This document shows, piece after piece, positions 34,114 through 45,302 of a stretch of DNA of 64,000 bases. Position 1 is the first letter of the stretch, and every line of letters begins with the position of its first letter. This stretch comes from Eunapius fragilis (taxonomy: Eukaryota; Porifera; Demospongiae; Spongillida; Spongillidae). Below the pieces are notes generated by a model that saw only the letters and a program-made list of their open reading frames with translations, was not told the origin of the DNA and searched no databases. The position numbers and the translations under genes are program-made. The stretch covers positions 5,451,378 to 5,515,377 of the forward strand of contig OY811984.1 in the NCBI GenBank assembly GCA_963681505.1, in the 5' to 3' direction.

Positions 34114-35790
34114 ATGAAACTTGCTTCGTACTTAGAGTCCCAGCATTTCAAGACAGCTGCTAGCTTCGTGGTAAAACGAACAGGAATTATTGGGTTAGTG
34201 GAAGTCACGAAGACAACTTCAAAATTGACTACCACTTCACAGCTTGTTTGTTTACGCGATCGCCATCGCTGGCTTCTTTGTCCTACCTCGAGATGACATC
34301 GGCCGCAGTATCTATATCGATGAGAATGCGCTTATGAGTGGTCTTGCTAAAAGGCTATTTGGCGATGCCGCCACGATTAACAAGTTAGCATCAGCTTTAC
34401 GTGTTAGCGTCCAAAGGCAAGGAACGTGCGATGCTCGTGAGCACTACTAAATTAATGGCTTCAAATTTTTATTTTTTAGTGAAGCAATACTGGTGGTCGA
34501 AGAGGAGCTATCTAAACTTGGCTTGGAGGTTTACCAACAGAACTACTCCGCTCTGCCGCCCATTGCATTAGATCAACAGGTACATGAGCGGCTCAACTAA
34601 TAATATACATATCTTAACGATAGTCCTATCACTTTAATAAGCGCGCACCAAAGATCTCGGGCAGGAACGTATATGGCGTGCTTCGAGCACCTCGTGCGTC
34701 TACCACGGAAGCAATTATACTTTCGGCGCCTTTTCAAACACGAGATGGCACAAACAATATCTATGGCATTGCTCTAATGCTTTCATTGGCTAATTACTTC
34801 AAAAGTAAGAAACGTCCTTACAAAAAGAAAGTCTTCAGTGTAAGTATATATAATGGCTTGGCTTATTGCAGCGAAGAACTACTGGGCAAAAGACTTGGTC
34901 TTTCTCGTCACTTCTGATGGAGAAATCGGGATGGAAGCTTGGGTGGATTCTTATATGGGACAGCAAACACCAGGTGAGGTGGAAAAAAAATTCGTAGTCG
35001 GCAGGATTCGAACCTGCGCGGGAAGATCCCAATAGATTTCTAGTCTATCGCCTTAACCACTCGGCCACGACTACTTCGGTGTAAAGTTCGCTACTTCCAT
35101 TTGATTTAAATGACGCGCACTTTTTTTTTCAGGCATTGTGGCAGGCTCTTTACAAGGGCATTCGGGAGCAATCCAGGCCGTTTTCAACCTTGAGATTGGA
35201 AGCCCTACTTTTGAATATGTGGAGCTCGTAGTGGGTTAGTGATTCAATTAATCCACAATAGTATGATGAAATAATTATAAATATACAAATTATATACACA
35301 TACACAGTCTAGAGAAGTGAATAAGAATAAACATAAGCATTAATGATGATAATGAATCGATTTAGATTGTGTATAGTAATATTTATGTATCTTATTGCAG
35401 GGGGCACAAATGGGATCCTTCCGAATTTAGACATGGTGAATGTTGTAACACGTCTTTGTATGACTGAAGGGATTCAGACCACATTCCATGCCCCAGTTAG
35501 TACCATTGGACCCACTCTTGACCCTATCATATCAACTTTATCATTTAGCATTTCTCCAGTTTCCTGTATCAACAGTCTTTGAAAGCTTTGCTTCTATTTG
35601 GTGCTCGCCTTGCACCAGGTCTTCCTACAGGCAACCACGCTCTCTTTCTCAGGTTAGTAGGCCTCCATTGAGGGAAGCTCTTCTATATTATTTCCTACCA
35701 ACAGTCATCGTATTGATGCAATCACTATTAGGGGAGTTGGTAAAACACAAGACAAACAAAATATTGTACCATTAGGACGGTGAGATACCC

Positions 35791-35853
<63 letters not shown>

Positions 35854-35924
35854 AGGGAGGGAGGGAGGGAGGGAGGGAGGGAGGGAGGGAGGGAGGGAGG
35901 GAGGGAGGGAGGGAGGGAGGGAGG

Positions 35925-35975
<51 letters not shown>

Positions 35976-38900
35976 GGGGGGGGGGAGGGAGGGAAGGAGA
36001 GAGAGAGACCTGGTTTACAGAATTCATCTTGTTTTTCAGGGCAATGGAAGGCATAATTCGAAGTTTTAATAACCTACTGGAGACATTGCATCACTCGCTG
36101 TATTTCTATTTGTTGCCCACTACTTGGACATTTGTCTCTATTGCTGTCTATTCTCCTCCATTTGGACTCTTCTTACTTCCTCTGGCACTGGAGATATCAA
36201 GGAACCTTTCATTCTCTCCTTATTCTCCTAGCAGCTATGTTCTATTAGCACATCCTCCTCCATCTCCCCCTTTCCTCCATCTTCCCCACCTCTTTTCTTC
36301 TCTATCTACCTCATACCACTTCTTTGCCAAATACCTCTCCCATCTCACCCCACCTCTCCCCCATCCCACTCCCATTTCCTCCCTATTGTTCCCCAGCTTA
36401 CCCCATACCTTCCATCAATATGGCAGAGCCAGCAGAAGCCATATTGGCTGCTGAAGTATTGTCCCCTCTTCCATTCATGGTTGCTCTTTGCAACTGTGTA
36501 GATGTACAAGTAAATGTACACCAGTTTGCTGTGTACATAACTGTTATCTCTCTGCTTTGGCATGTCACATGAAGTGAATTGAAAATAAGAATAGAAAGCC
36601 AATGTTTTCATGCAGCCTGAACTGCTGCCCTGACCATTCATGTCACCTCATCCCTTCCTTCCCCTCGTCGCATCCCTTCCCTCCCCCCTCACCTCATCCC
36701 TTCCCTCATCTCATCCCTCCCCTTGTCTCATCCCTTCCCTCCCCCCTCACCTCATCCCTTCCCTCACCTCATCCCTTCCCTCACCTCATCCCTCCCCTCA
36801 CTTAATCCCTTCCCCCTAACCTTATCCTTCCCTCCCTCACCTCACCTCATCTCTCCTTCCCCTCCCTCATCCCTTCCTTCCCTTCCCCTCATCCCTTCCT
36901 TTCCCTCCCCTCATCCCTTCCTTCCCCTCATCCCTTCCTTCCCCTCATCCCTTCCTTCCCCTCCCCTCATCCCTTCCTTCCCTTCCCCTCATCCCTTCCT
37001 TCCCCTCATCCCTTCCTTCCCTTCCCCTCATCCCTTCCTTCCCCTCATCCCTTCCTTCCCTTCCCCTCATCCCTTCCTTCCCCTCCCCTCATCCCTTCCT
37101 TCCCCTCATCCCTTCCTTCCCCTCATCCATTCCTTCCCTTCCCCTCATCCCTTCCTTCCCCTCCCCTCATCCCTTCCTTCCCTTCCCCTCATCCCTTCCT
37201 TCCCTTCCCCTCATCCCTTCCTTCCCCTCCCCTCATCCCTTCCTTCCCTTCCCCTCATCCCTTCCTTCCCCTCCCTCATCCCTTCCTTCCCCTCCCTCAT
37301 CCCTTCCTTCCCCTCATCCCTTCCTTCCCCTCCCTCCCCTCACCTCGTCCCTTCCCTCCCTCACCTCATCCCTCCCCTCCCCTTATCCCTTCCCTCCCTC
37401 ACCTCATCCCTCCCCTCCCTCATCCCTCCCCTCCCTCATCCCTCCCCTCCCTCATCCCTCCCCTCCCCTCATCCCTCCCTCCCTTTACCTCACCCCTTCC
37501 CTCTCTCCCTTTACCTCATCCCTACCCACCCTCCACATTTCATCCCTTCTTTCTCCTCATCCCTTTCCTCCCTGCCCCATCTCATCCCTTCCCTCCCCTC
37601 ATCCTTCCTTCCCTCATCCCTTCCCTCCCCATCTCATTTCTTCCCTCCCATCTCATCTCATCTCTTCCCTCCCATCTCATCTCTTCCCTCCCTCCCCATC
37701 ATCTCTTCCCTCCCTCCCTCCTCATCTCTTCCCTCCCTCCTCATCTCTTCCCTCCCTCCCCATCTCATCTCTCCCCTCCCTCCCCATCTCATCTCTTCCC
37801 TCCCTCCCCATCTCATCTCTTCCCTCCCTCCCCATCTCATCTCTTCCCTCCCTCCCCATCTCATCTCTTCCGTCCCCATCTCATCTCTTCCGTCCCCATC
37901 TCATCTCATCTCTTCCCTCCCTCCCTCCTCATCTCTTCCCTCCCTCCCTCCTCATCTCTTCCCTCCCTCCCTCCTCATCTCTTCCCTCCCTCCCCATCTC
38001 ATCTCTCCCCTCCCTTCCCATCTCATCTCTCCCCTCCCTCCCCACCTCATCTCTTCCCACCCTCCCCATCTCATCTTTCCCCTCCCTCCCCATCTCATCT
38101 CTCCCCTCCCTCCCTCCTCATTACTTCCCTCCCTCCCCATCATCTCTTCCCTCCCTCCCCATCATCTCTTCCCTCCCCCCCATCTCATCTCTCCCCTCCC
38201 TCCCCATCTCATCTCTCCCCTCCCTCCCTCCTCATCTCTTCCCTCCCCTCCCTCCCTCCTCATCTCTTCCCTCCTAATCTTTTTGTGCCTGTGACAATAG
38301 AAAACCTAGCCATTGCTATTATGTCATTATACCTTGACCCCTCCAATACGCGTTGAAACAGTGGCTGGTAGCCAGGACACCAGACATTGTATGCCCTACA
38401 CAAGCTTCCACTGTCTTGGTCAGTCAGATACAGTACGTTATTTAAATGTAACCATTTTCTTCCCTCCTCCCCCTCCTCTCCTTCCCTCCTCCCCCTCCTC
38501 TCTGACCTCTCCCTCCCCTCCTCTCCTCCCCTCCTCCCCCTTCCTTCCGGCAGGCAGTCCCCAAGGAAACACCATTTCCTTTCAGCAGGGTCTTTGGACT
38601 GCTTCTTGCCTCCTATGGCAGCGGTGGGCTTCTGTGCTATCTGCCTGGTCTGGCATGTGCCAGCCTGGGTCCCATTACCACGTCGGGTTTGCTAGTTGGT
38701 CTTCTTTCCATTTGTGGAGTTTCAGTTCTGGTACCACTGTTGATGGGGTGAGTGCAGATCTAGCTATGTGCTCTTTATTTGCTCTTCCTTCTCCCTCCCC
38801 TCCCACCCCTCCTTCCCGTCCCCTTCCCCCTTCCCCTTCCCCTCTTCTTCCACTCCCTTCCCCACTCCTTCTGCTTCCTTTCCCCCTGTCTCCTCCCTCT

Positions 38901-39732
38901 CCATCTCTCCCTCCCTCTCTCCTTCCCATCTCCTACCCTCCCTCCCTCCTACTCCCTCTTTCTCCCTCCTTACCCTCTCCAAAATGTGGTCCCTGTCCAG
39001 TGCCACCATAGGTGACCCCGAGTGGAGGATAGTGAAGTGTGTCAACCTTCTCCTCTTGATCATAATGCTAGCAGCATTTGCAGTGCTCAACTATCCCTTA
39101 GCCATATGCCTGGGCCTGGGTCTCTCCATACCTTGCATCGTGGCTCAGCCGTCCTGTTTGAGGTGAGTCGGTGCATTGCTCTCACGCCACATACCTTACA
39201 TGGTAAGTGTATTCCACGTTGTGTATCGAATAACCAGTTTTCCCCCCGCATGACTTTTTAAAGCTTATGGCATACCCACCGGCTTGTTCGAGCGTCCCTT
39301 CTCCTCCTCCTCTCCCCGCCAATGTGGGCGTGGTACTTCTGCACGCTGTACTGCGTTCTCCTGTCTGGTCCAACTGCTGATATCCACGACGTCATTACTG
39401 CTTCCATTGCCATGGTGACAACTGGTGTCGCCTCGGCCTACAATGGTTGGCACATGTTTGGCTGCTGGCTGTACTGGGCCGTGTGTGCGTGCGTGTGGCC
39501 GCTGTGGATGATGGCTTGGTGCCTGACCTGTCAGCGTGTGGAGGCCACTCCTCCCAGGGATGACTCTCCCACCAGCCACACCCCTACGGAGGGGGACCTC
39601 CAAGGCGGGGGTGATGGGAAAGAAGACCCTCAGGATTGCAGGCCTTCGAAGAACTCACAGTTGTTTACGGAGACCTCTCCATCCCATCATAGTCATAGTA
39701 CCGTTGAGGATTCCCCTACCAGTCTGCGTTGA
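34114..39732 (+). CDS. GPAA1: GPI transamidase component GPAA1
   Basis: ER membrane subunit of the complex that attaches GPI anchors. Confident exons: 34114-34193, 34243-34425, 34480-34579, 34642-34804, 34872-34973, 35133-35234, 35401-35495, 35576-35652, 35705-35779, 36040 onward, 38554-38747, 39001-39162 and 39264-39732. The first TM segment (LFVYAIAIAGFFVLP) leads into YIDENALMSGL. Luminal matches include NVYGVLRAPRASTTEAIILS, YWAKDLVFLVTSDGEIGMEA, LQGHSGAIQAVFNLEI and GILPNLDMVNVVTRLC. SFNNLLETLHHSLYFYLLPT and several hydrophobic exons follow. The region between about 36.2 and 38.5 kb, which is mostly polypyrimidine repeat, hides one or more exons I could not place. The C-terminal tail after the last TM (from about 39520) is long and hydrophilic compared with human. 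Confidence 0.88.
34993..35074 (-). tRNA. tRNA-Ser (anticodon AGA)
   Basis: 82 bases inside a GPAA1 intron, opposite strand. The acceptor stem GTAGTCG pairs with CGACTAC. The D-loop GGCCGAGTGGTTAAGG, anticodon loop CTAGAAA (AGA), long serine variable arm and T-loop GGTTCGAATCC are all present and close to human tRNA-Ser-AGA. The B box GGTTCGAATCC is intact. No intron. Confidence 0.97.
35793..36008 (+). repeat. (GA)n / (GGGA)n microsatellite
   Basis: GA run, then about 25 GGGA units, then GA again and a G-homopolymer. It lies in a GPAA1 intron 30 bp before the exon at 36040. Confidence 0.97.
36640..38280 (+). repeat. 1.6 kb polypyrimidine minisatellite in GPAA1
   Basis: TTCCCTCCCCTCATCCC-type units (11 to 22 bp) shift downstream to CCCATCTCATCTCTTCCCTC. 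Almost purely C and T on the plus strand. The long plus-strand ORF across it is compositional. The tract may form triplex DNA and sits where GPAA1 middle exons are expected. Confidence 0.95.
38770..38995 (+). repeat. Polypyrimidine tract in a GPAA1 intron
   Basis: CTTCCC/CTCCCT-rich sequence fills the intron up to the acceptor at 39000. Confidence 0.85.
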
Positions 39733-40314
39733 AGCAGACCCAACATGCTGCTGGTTGCAGTTTGTTTATTATTATTTTTGTTGTTTTGAATGGCTTGTAA
39801 TTTATTGGACATTAAAATTTTTTGCAAGCGAAGGCCATCATTGTTCACATGGTGTTGGAGAGTACTAAAATACCTTCACACCATTTGATGTCATAACCAA
39901 GCATTCTTGTCACATATTTATCTTAAGGAACATTTCTAGCCGACTTCCTCACAGCTAAAGATCATGTGTGTGTGTGTTGTAGGACTTCAGAAGCCCTCAA
40001 GAGTAATGTTGTGTACAGTTTGCTATGCAACTGGCATAGCACATGACAAATCTTTCCTCCACCACACCTTGTAATCATGCTGCCACTCATGATGCCATAC
40101 CAAATACGCTGTGTCCATTCCCAGTTCACAATATATGTACTTTTAAAACATATTATTTATATATAGAAAATATGAATCAGGTTTTGAACAGGACACAAAA
40201 GAACAGATCGACATAGAAAGTGGGTGCACACTGGTGCGACAACACACACAGTTTGTGATGGTTGGCGTCTGTTCAACAAGTTGTCTAGAGGGGCAGGTAT
40301 GGATGTTCCACCAC

Positions 40315-40586
40315 TCAATGCTGTGAGGAAATCTCTGTTGAAGTAAAAGATTAGTTTAATATGATAGTGGACAGGAAGGAGACTTACCGCAGGCGTTTCG
40401 GCAATCTTTTGTCGTTGCAAAGTTGTTGGAATTTCCCCCACAGCCACTGTAGTAGAACATCACACATCTGCCTGTCTCTGGGCTGTATGAGAATCTTCTG
40501 ATCGAGTTCCTGCACGTCCCGCGGTCTTGGGGAAGGTTGCAGTTGGGGGCTGTATCGGAGCAATGTGTGTGTGTGTGTGTGTGTGT

Positions 40587-40648
<62 letters not shown>

Positions 40649-42317
40649 ACACATCATGTACTGGCCATGAGAAGGGACACTTCCACTAACCATCAGTGCT
40701 TGGCATAGGGTCACAGTTGGCCTGTCCTGGCACACAAGTACTGATTTCTGCCATGCCCTGGACTGTTGTTGAATGCAAGAGAAGAGGGTACATCATGATG
40801 AAGCTGTCTAACACATAATACCAATGGACCATATGTGCTCTCCCCCCCCCCCCCTCCCCCCAACCTTTGAGATGGAATGAGGCACTGTTTAATTATATTA
40901 ATTCAATGGAATTAAAAATTAGTGTTTTGTGGAACATATCAACAGACATATATATGCTGTGGTCTGTCTTTAGGTGACCAACACCTTTTTTTGGAGAAGC
41001 CACTAATGACTGAACACACAACATCTTTGCACTCGTAGTGACAGAATATGTACCCCCCACCCACCACCACCACCACCATCACCACCACCATCACCACCAC
41101 CACCACACATCACAACACACCACCACCACATATCACTACCACACCACACACCACCACCATTCCCACCAACACCATCACCCCACATAACACAGCAGTCCCC
41201 TACAAACACAGAATGCGAAGCGTACTAACCCAGTGTAACTAGATTACTACCATTTCTCCATATTGGACTATAATATTGGATGTCGGGATGCACACATAAT
41301 CAATCCACTCCTAATCCGGATAACAAGACAACAACTGCAGCATAACTGCCCTAACCAACATTTGGCTACGTAGCCCTCCGTGGCACGGGTTGTTTACCTT
41401 GTGGAGACTTTGTTGTCGGCGGTACGAGGGTCGTGGGCGCTGTTCCATTGTTGCCTAAAGTGGAAATGAACGCGTATGGTGGTGCGGTTAAATATTGCTA
41501 GCATCAGTGTACGCGCTTAGACCGCACAAAAGCCGACCGCATTGGGGCGTTGCCTGCGCCATTAACGCGTGATTGAATTGTTCAGGCGGCACCGATGGGT
41601 GGAGATAAATCAATCAGTCTGGTTTTAATACCGCTTTAACTGTTACGTCGTCGGCTCTGTTCAAAGGGTAAAGCAATTGGCTTAAGGTTGTTTCGTTTCG
41701 AAACTGCTGCCCAATTTTGAATGATTTATAACCTTTATGAATGGAACCTTTTCGCGAGCCGCATTAGCCTGGTATTTTTTTTAACAATGAAAAGAAACAA
41801 TTAGTGCGTGGGCTCACTGGTCTGGGGACTAACTGCTTTGACTGGTAGACCTTTTAAGTTAAAGTCTTTGGCTTCTGTACATGTGCCTCACGATACCGCA
41901 GAGACTTTCACTGAGCTAACGAAATCAAATAAAATGGCGCTAGGGTTGTTTTAAAAAAAAAAAAAGTTGCATACAAAGGTTTGTTTTGATATGTCTCCCC
42001 GCTTCTCCGCATCTACCCATCGCGTTTTCCTCTCGCCAAAGGCGTGAGATATCGCGCGTTGCTCAATGGGTTGTCCTCGCCATGAGCACGAAGTAATCAG
42101 TTTAGAAATAAAATGAAATAATAAAAGGTTTCACTAGAAGTTATCGCGCCTTACAACCTGCACGTATGTATACATAATTATGCAAGTGGTGGAGCATATA
42201 ATATATATTAGCATTGCACTAGCTCTTACCTTCAGTGGCTGTGCTGTTGGTAGGAAGAGGAGCTGCTGCGACCGAGCAAAGGCATACAGCTAATACGGCT
42301 ACGGCTAACGAGAGCAT
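40315..42317 (-). CDS. Small secreted Kunitz-type protease inhibitor-like protein
   Basis: Five exons give 127 residues: 42230-42317, 41398-41454, 40691-40747, 40388-40549 and 40315-40334. A clear signal peptide (MLSLAVAVLAVCLCSVAAAP) is followed by a threonine/proline-rich linker, a short two-cysteine segment (CVPGQANCDPM) and one Kunitz/BPTI domain. All six cysteines are present: C (PNCNLPQ), C (GTCRNS), C (GRCVMF), C (GCGGNSN), C (DCRN) and C (NAC). The usual GPC at the P3-P1 position reads RGT, then C, so the reactive site is atypical (P1 Thr by alignment). Every intron is phase 1. Kunitz domains typically block serine proteases or channels; the target here is unknown. Confidence 0.85.
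40566..40644 (+). repeat. (GT)n microsatellite
   Basis: GT dinucleotide run in a Kunitz gene intron. Confidence 0.97.
41055..41180 (+). repeat. CAC/ACCACC trinucleotide-rich tract
   Basis: Imperfect ACC and CAC repeats in the Kunitz gene intron between 40748 and 41397. Confidence 0.9.
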
Positions 42318-43600
42318 CTTAAGTCAAGTTTCAGACAATAGCTGGATATACACTCTCTTTTACTGGTGCCTGCTTATTACGTGTGTGTATATATATAGCG
42401 CTTCACTTGTAAGGATTCGACAGGATAATTATTACCACATAAATATCTCCCGTTCTTATCCAATTGCATGGGAACGCGAGGTATACCAGGTGCGCAATTT
42501 ATATCTGTCGACGCATGCGGTGCTTATTTTCATGTCAGCAAGTATATTGAATATAACACCTAGTGCGGTCTCTGTATACCGATGTTTCCATGTAATATAC
42601 CCTCGGCAGTCACAGCCATTGTCGATGGCACTATTATGGAAATTCGAAGGACCCAGAGACGGGAATGTTGTCGAACATGCATGTGGCCGATTGCGTCCGG
42701 TGACTCAAACAGTAAACATGGGTATTTTCTTGGACGACTCGACAGGCCTTAACAGTGCTAGGGTTTAAAGGTCCGCCTTTGCTGATATTAGCGGTGTCCT
42801 TGCATGTCTGGGCCGGTGCATGCATGCCTTATTAGTTACCGGTGCGTGTTCTATCCACATAGAACTTTCTTCTGACATACATAACCATGCATGCATGCCG
42901 CCAATCTCATGCTGAATCATATTTAAAAAACTTGTCCGCGTAAATAGTTAGACGTACATGCATGTATAGCAATTACATATAAACTAATTCCCATATGCCG
43001 GGACCACAGTTGATTAATTTCTCACGCGCGCGCGCGCGAGGAATCAGATCCTTATATGGAGGGACAATAGACCAATTCAAATGGAATCTCAAAATATTAC
43101 ATGCATGGGAAATGTAGGATTCTCTCTCTCTCCTCGTAAACAGATAATTGTGCGTATATGCTGAACAGCGGTAGTGCATGCAGTGAAATCACATACCAGC
43201 TAATTGGAGTGAACAGTTTATCGTCATATATATGATTAACTTACCGCCGTTTTGGTGGCCAGTTGCTGACGTGGCTCTGATACGGATTGTGGAGCTAGAG
43301 TATAAGACTGAAATGAGCTACAATGATTTGATAATAAGCGAAAAATGCGTCACATCGGCATATATGCACATGCACAAAACAGATGCTCTCACACGCGGAC
43401 ACATGCAACAGTGATGCAATATGATGTGTGCCCCTGTGACTGTCCTTCGTGAAAGGACAATGTAAACTGATATTGACCGGACAGTTTCTGGCAAAAATTG
43501 CCCTCGATTATATATATTTTTTTCTGCAAGAGCTATAGCCTCGACTCGCTTCAAAATCAGTACGCACTGCACATGCATGCATAAAGGGTTGATTTTGTTT
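42318..43600. other. Intergenic, no gene recognised
   Basis: AT-rich, with ATGCATGC-type palindromic clusters (42827-42900), a (CG)n run at 43024-43038 and no supported exon. The first 150 bp presumably hold the Kunitz gene promoter. Confidence 0.5.
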
Positions 43601-43607
43601 TATAACA

Positions 43608-43682
43608 TGCGGCACAATTTCCCGCTCGATTCGCGCCAAGGACGCGCACTTTTGGCGCGAAACGACCGGGGGAAATGCACAT
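43608..43682. repeat. Inverted repeat related to the 63 kb foldback
   Basis: ATTTCCCGCTCGATTCGCGC and its near inverse (GGCGCGAAACGACCGGGGGA plus AAT) flank a short loop. The phrase CTCGATTCGCGCCAA recurs as CTTGATTCGCGCCAA at about 63068, so the two loci share a repeat family. Confidence 0.6.
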
Positions 43683-43741
43683 GCACAGCTATACATGTAT
43701 ATTCACATAAATAAAAAACAAAAGGAAACAAATATGAGAAT

Positions 43742-44460
43742 CTATTGTGCAAGTAGAAGGGCTTCCCTTGACACTAGGTCAAGAGGAGGTTGTGTAGCAG
43801 ACATATAATGGCCAAGGTGAGAGCGTGCCCCTCGAATGCACATAACTGAACTTCGCAGTAACGAGTAGGCAAGGTGGCATCTCAACCACATGATGGTTAA
43901 GCTATAGACCTGCATGGTTCCAGTTAGCAGAGAGCAGGGAGGCCAGACGCTTATAGCTTGTTGTGGCTTGAGGCCCAAGGCCACCAGTGCAAGAGAGAAT
44001 AAGTGGAGTGAAAGAGGCATGTTCAACTTTCACGGATATGTTGGTCATATTTCCTCTTTTTCTCGTTTTCATGGCTACGGTAGCATGCAGATAAAGAAGT
44101 CTTTTGATTCGAGGGGGCGTAAGGATTAAAATCCTTTACATCAAAATATGCCCGTTCGAACCGACTCCCCCAAAATCCATCTGCTGCAATATCCAATCGT
44201 GCACCATCCTGGATATTCGCTGAGAGTCCACTCATATATAGATCGATCTCACCTGTCATGAGTTGTAGATGAGGCTCTGTGGACACACTTCCGACAAGAG
44301 AGCAGCTGTTAAATCTCTGATTTCATTGTGTCTGATTGATGGATACCCGCCCTTAGGGCATGACAGCACATGTTCACCAGAAAACTGGGTGCCACAAGCA
44401 CAATTTAGTGGAGCATTCGCAGGACTCCAGCCATAACGTAAAGCCAAAGCATCACGAAAG
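43742..44460 (-). mobile_element. Broken C-terminal part of a retroelement with restriction-like endonuclease
   Basis: Three consecutive minus-strand reading-frame pieces carry a zinc-knuckle-like block (CACG..EHVLSCP..RHNEIRDLTA). They continue with an endonuclease-like block (DGARLDIAADGFWGSRFERA, then YFDVK) and a conserved tail (WLRCHLAYSLLRSSVMCIRG). A CCHC-type finger followed by a PD-(D/E)xK-like core is typical of R2-like non-LTR elements, and similar tails are common in coral and sponge repeats. No reverse transcriptase was seen upstream. The copy is a fossil with at least two breaks; clade and age are not resolved. Confidence 0.6.
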
Positions 44461-44859
44461 GCTCCCTTATGGAGCGCAATGCCATATTCTTCAAGTGGTA
44501 GAGCTGAAAGCCAGGTGGAGGCACCTAAAATACTGTTCAGTCATGCGATGATTTTATACAAGTTTCTGCTGTGATCTTATAGAGAAATTGTGTGGTGAAA
44601 TGTTCGAATTCAAACGCAGAGCTTTTTTTTTGTATACGATCTTTTGATATTAATTCTACTGGATACTTAGGTCCTCTACAACTTCTTTCTTACGCGCGCG
44701 CGCACTGGATATTGGCATTGTGGCCTGAAATTGTGTATACATTTGTGATCCCTTCGTGATCATGGAAATTTTTTTTTATAAATCGCGTTAAATCTCTTTC
44801 CGCGGCAACGATCGCATACACACATAATAAACACACACTACACACATTATAATGCAGTG

Positions 44860-44861
44860 AT

Positions 44862-44931
<70 letters not shown>

Positions 44932-44935
44932 GTAC
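44860..44935 (+). repeat. (CA)n microsatellite
   Basis: CA dinucleotide run. Confidence 0.97.
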
Positions 44936-45302
44936 ACATATATATTTACAAAAACAAGTAAACAGTGATTTCATTTTACTTCGATTCTATGAATCATGCA
45001 TGCTTGCCAGAAAGTTAACATTAATATTCTGTCAGTGGCACCTATGATTAAAAAAATAAAAAATAAAAATCTATCTTGTTAAACATAACACTAATGACAT
45101 ATCCCTGCATGGGTTTTCTAAATTTAACCCGCACGTGCGCAACATACCTTTTCTCAGGAGGATCACACGAGGGTAATTGCAATTTAATGGCAAACTGAAG
45201 TAAAATCAAAATCTTGTCATCAGCAGAACAATAATACAACACCGCTGCTAATGCTTGACAGCATTTGTGGTGGTGATGTCAGCAGATTAGCTCCAGACCC
45301 GT

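Noticed and set aside
33834-34163. Plus-strand frame overlapping the CYC1/GPAA1 junction
   Set aside because: It is antisense to the CYC1 presequence exon and shows no protein similarity.
36723-38294. 523-codon proline/serine/leucine frame
   Set aside because: Falls entirely in the polypyrimidine array inside GPAA1.
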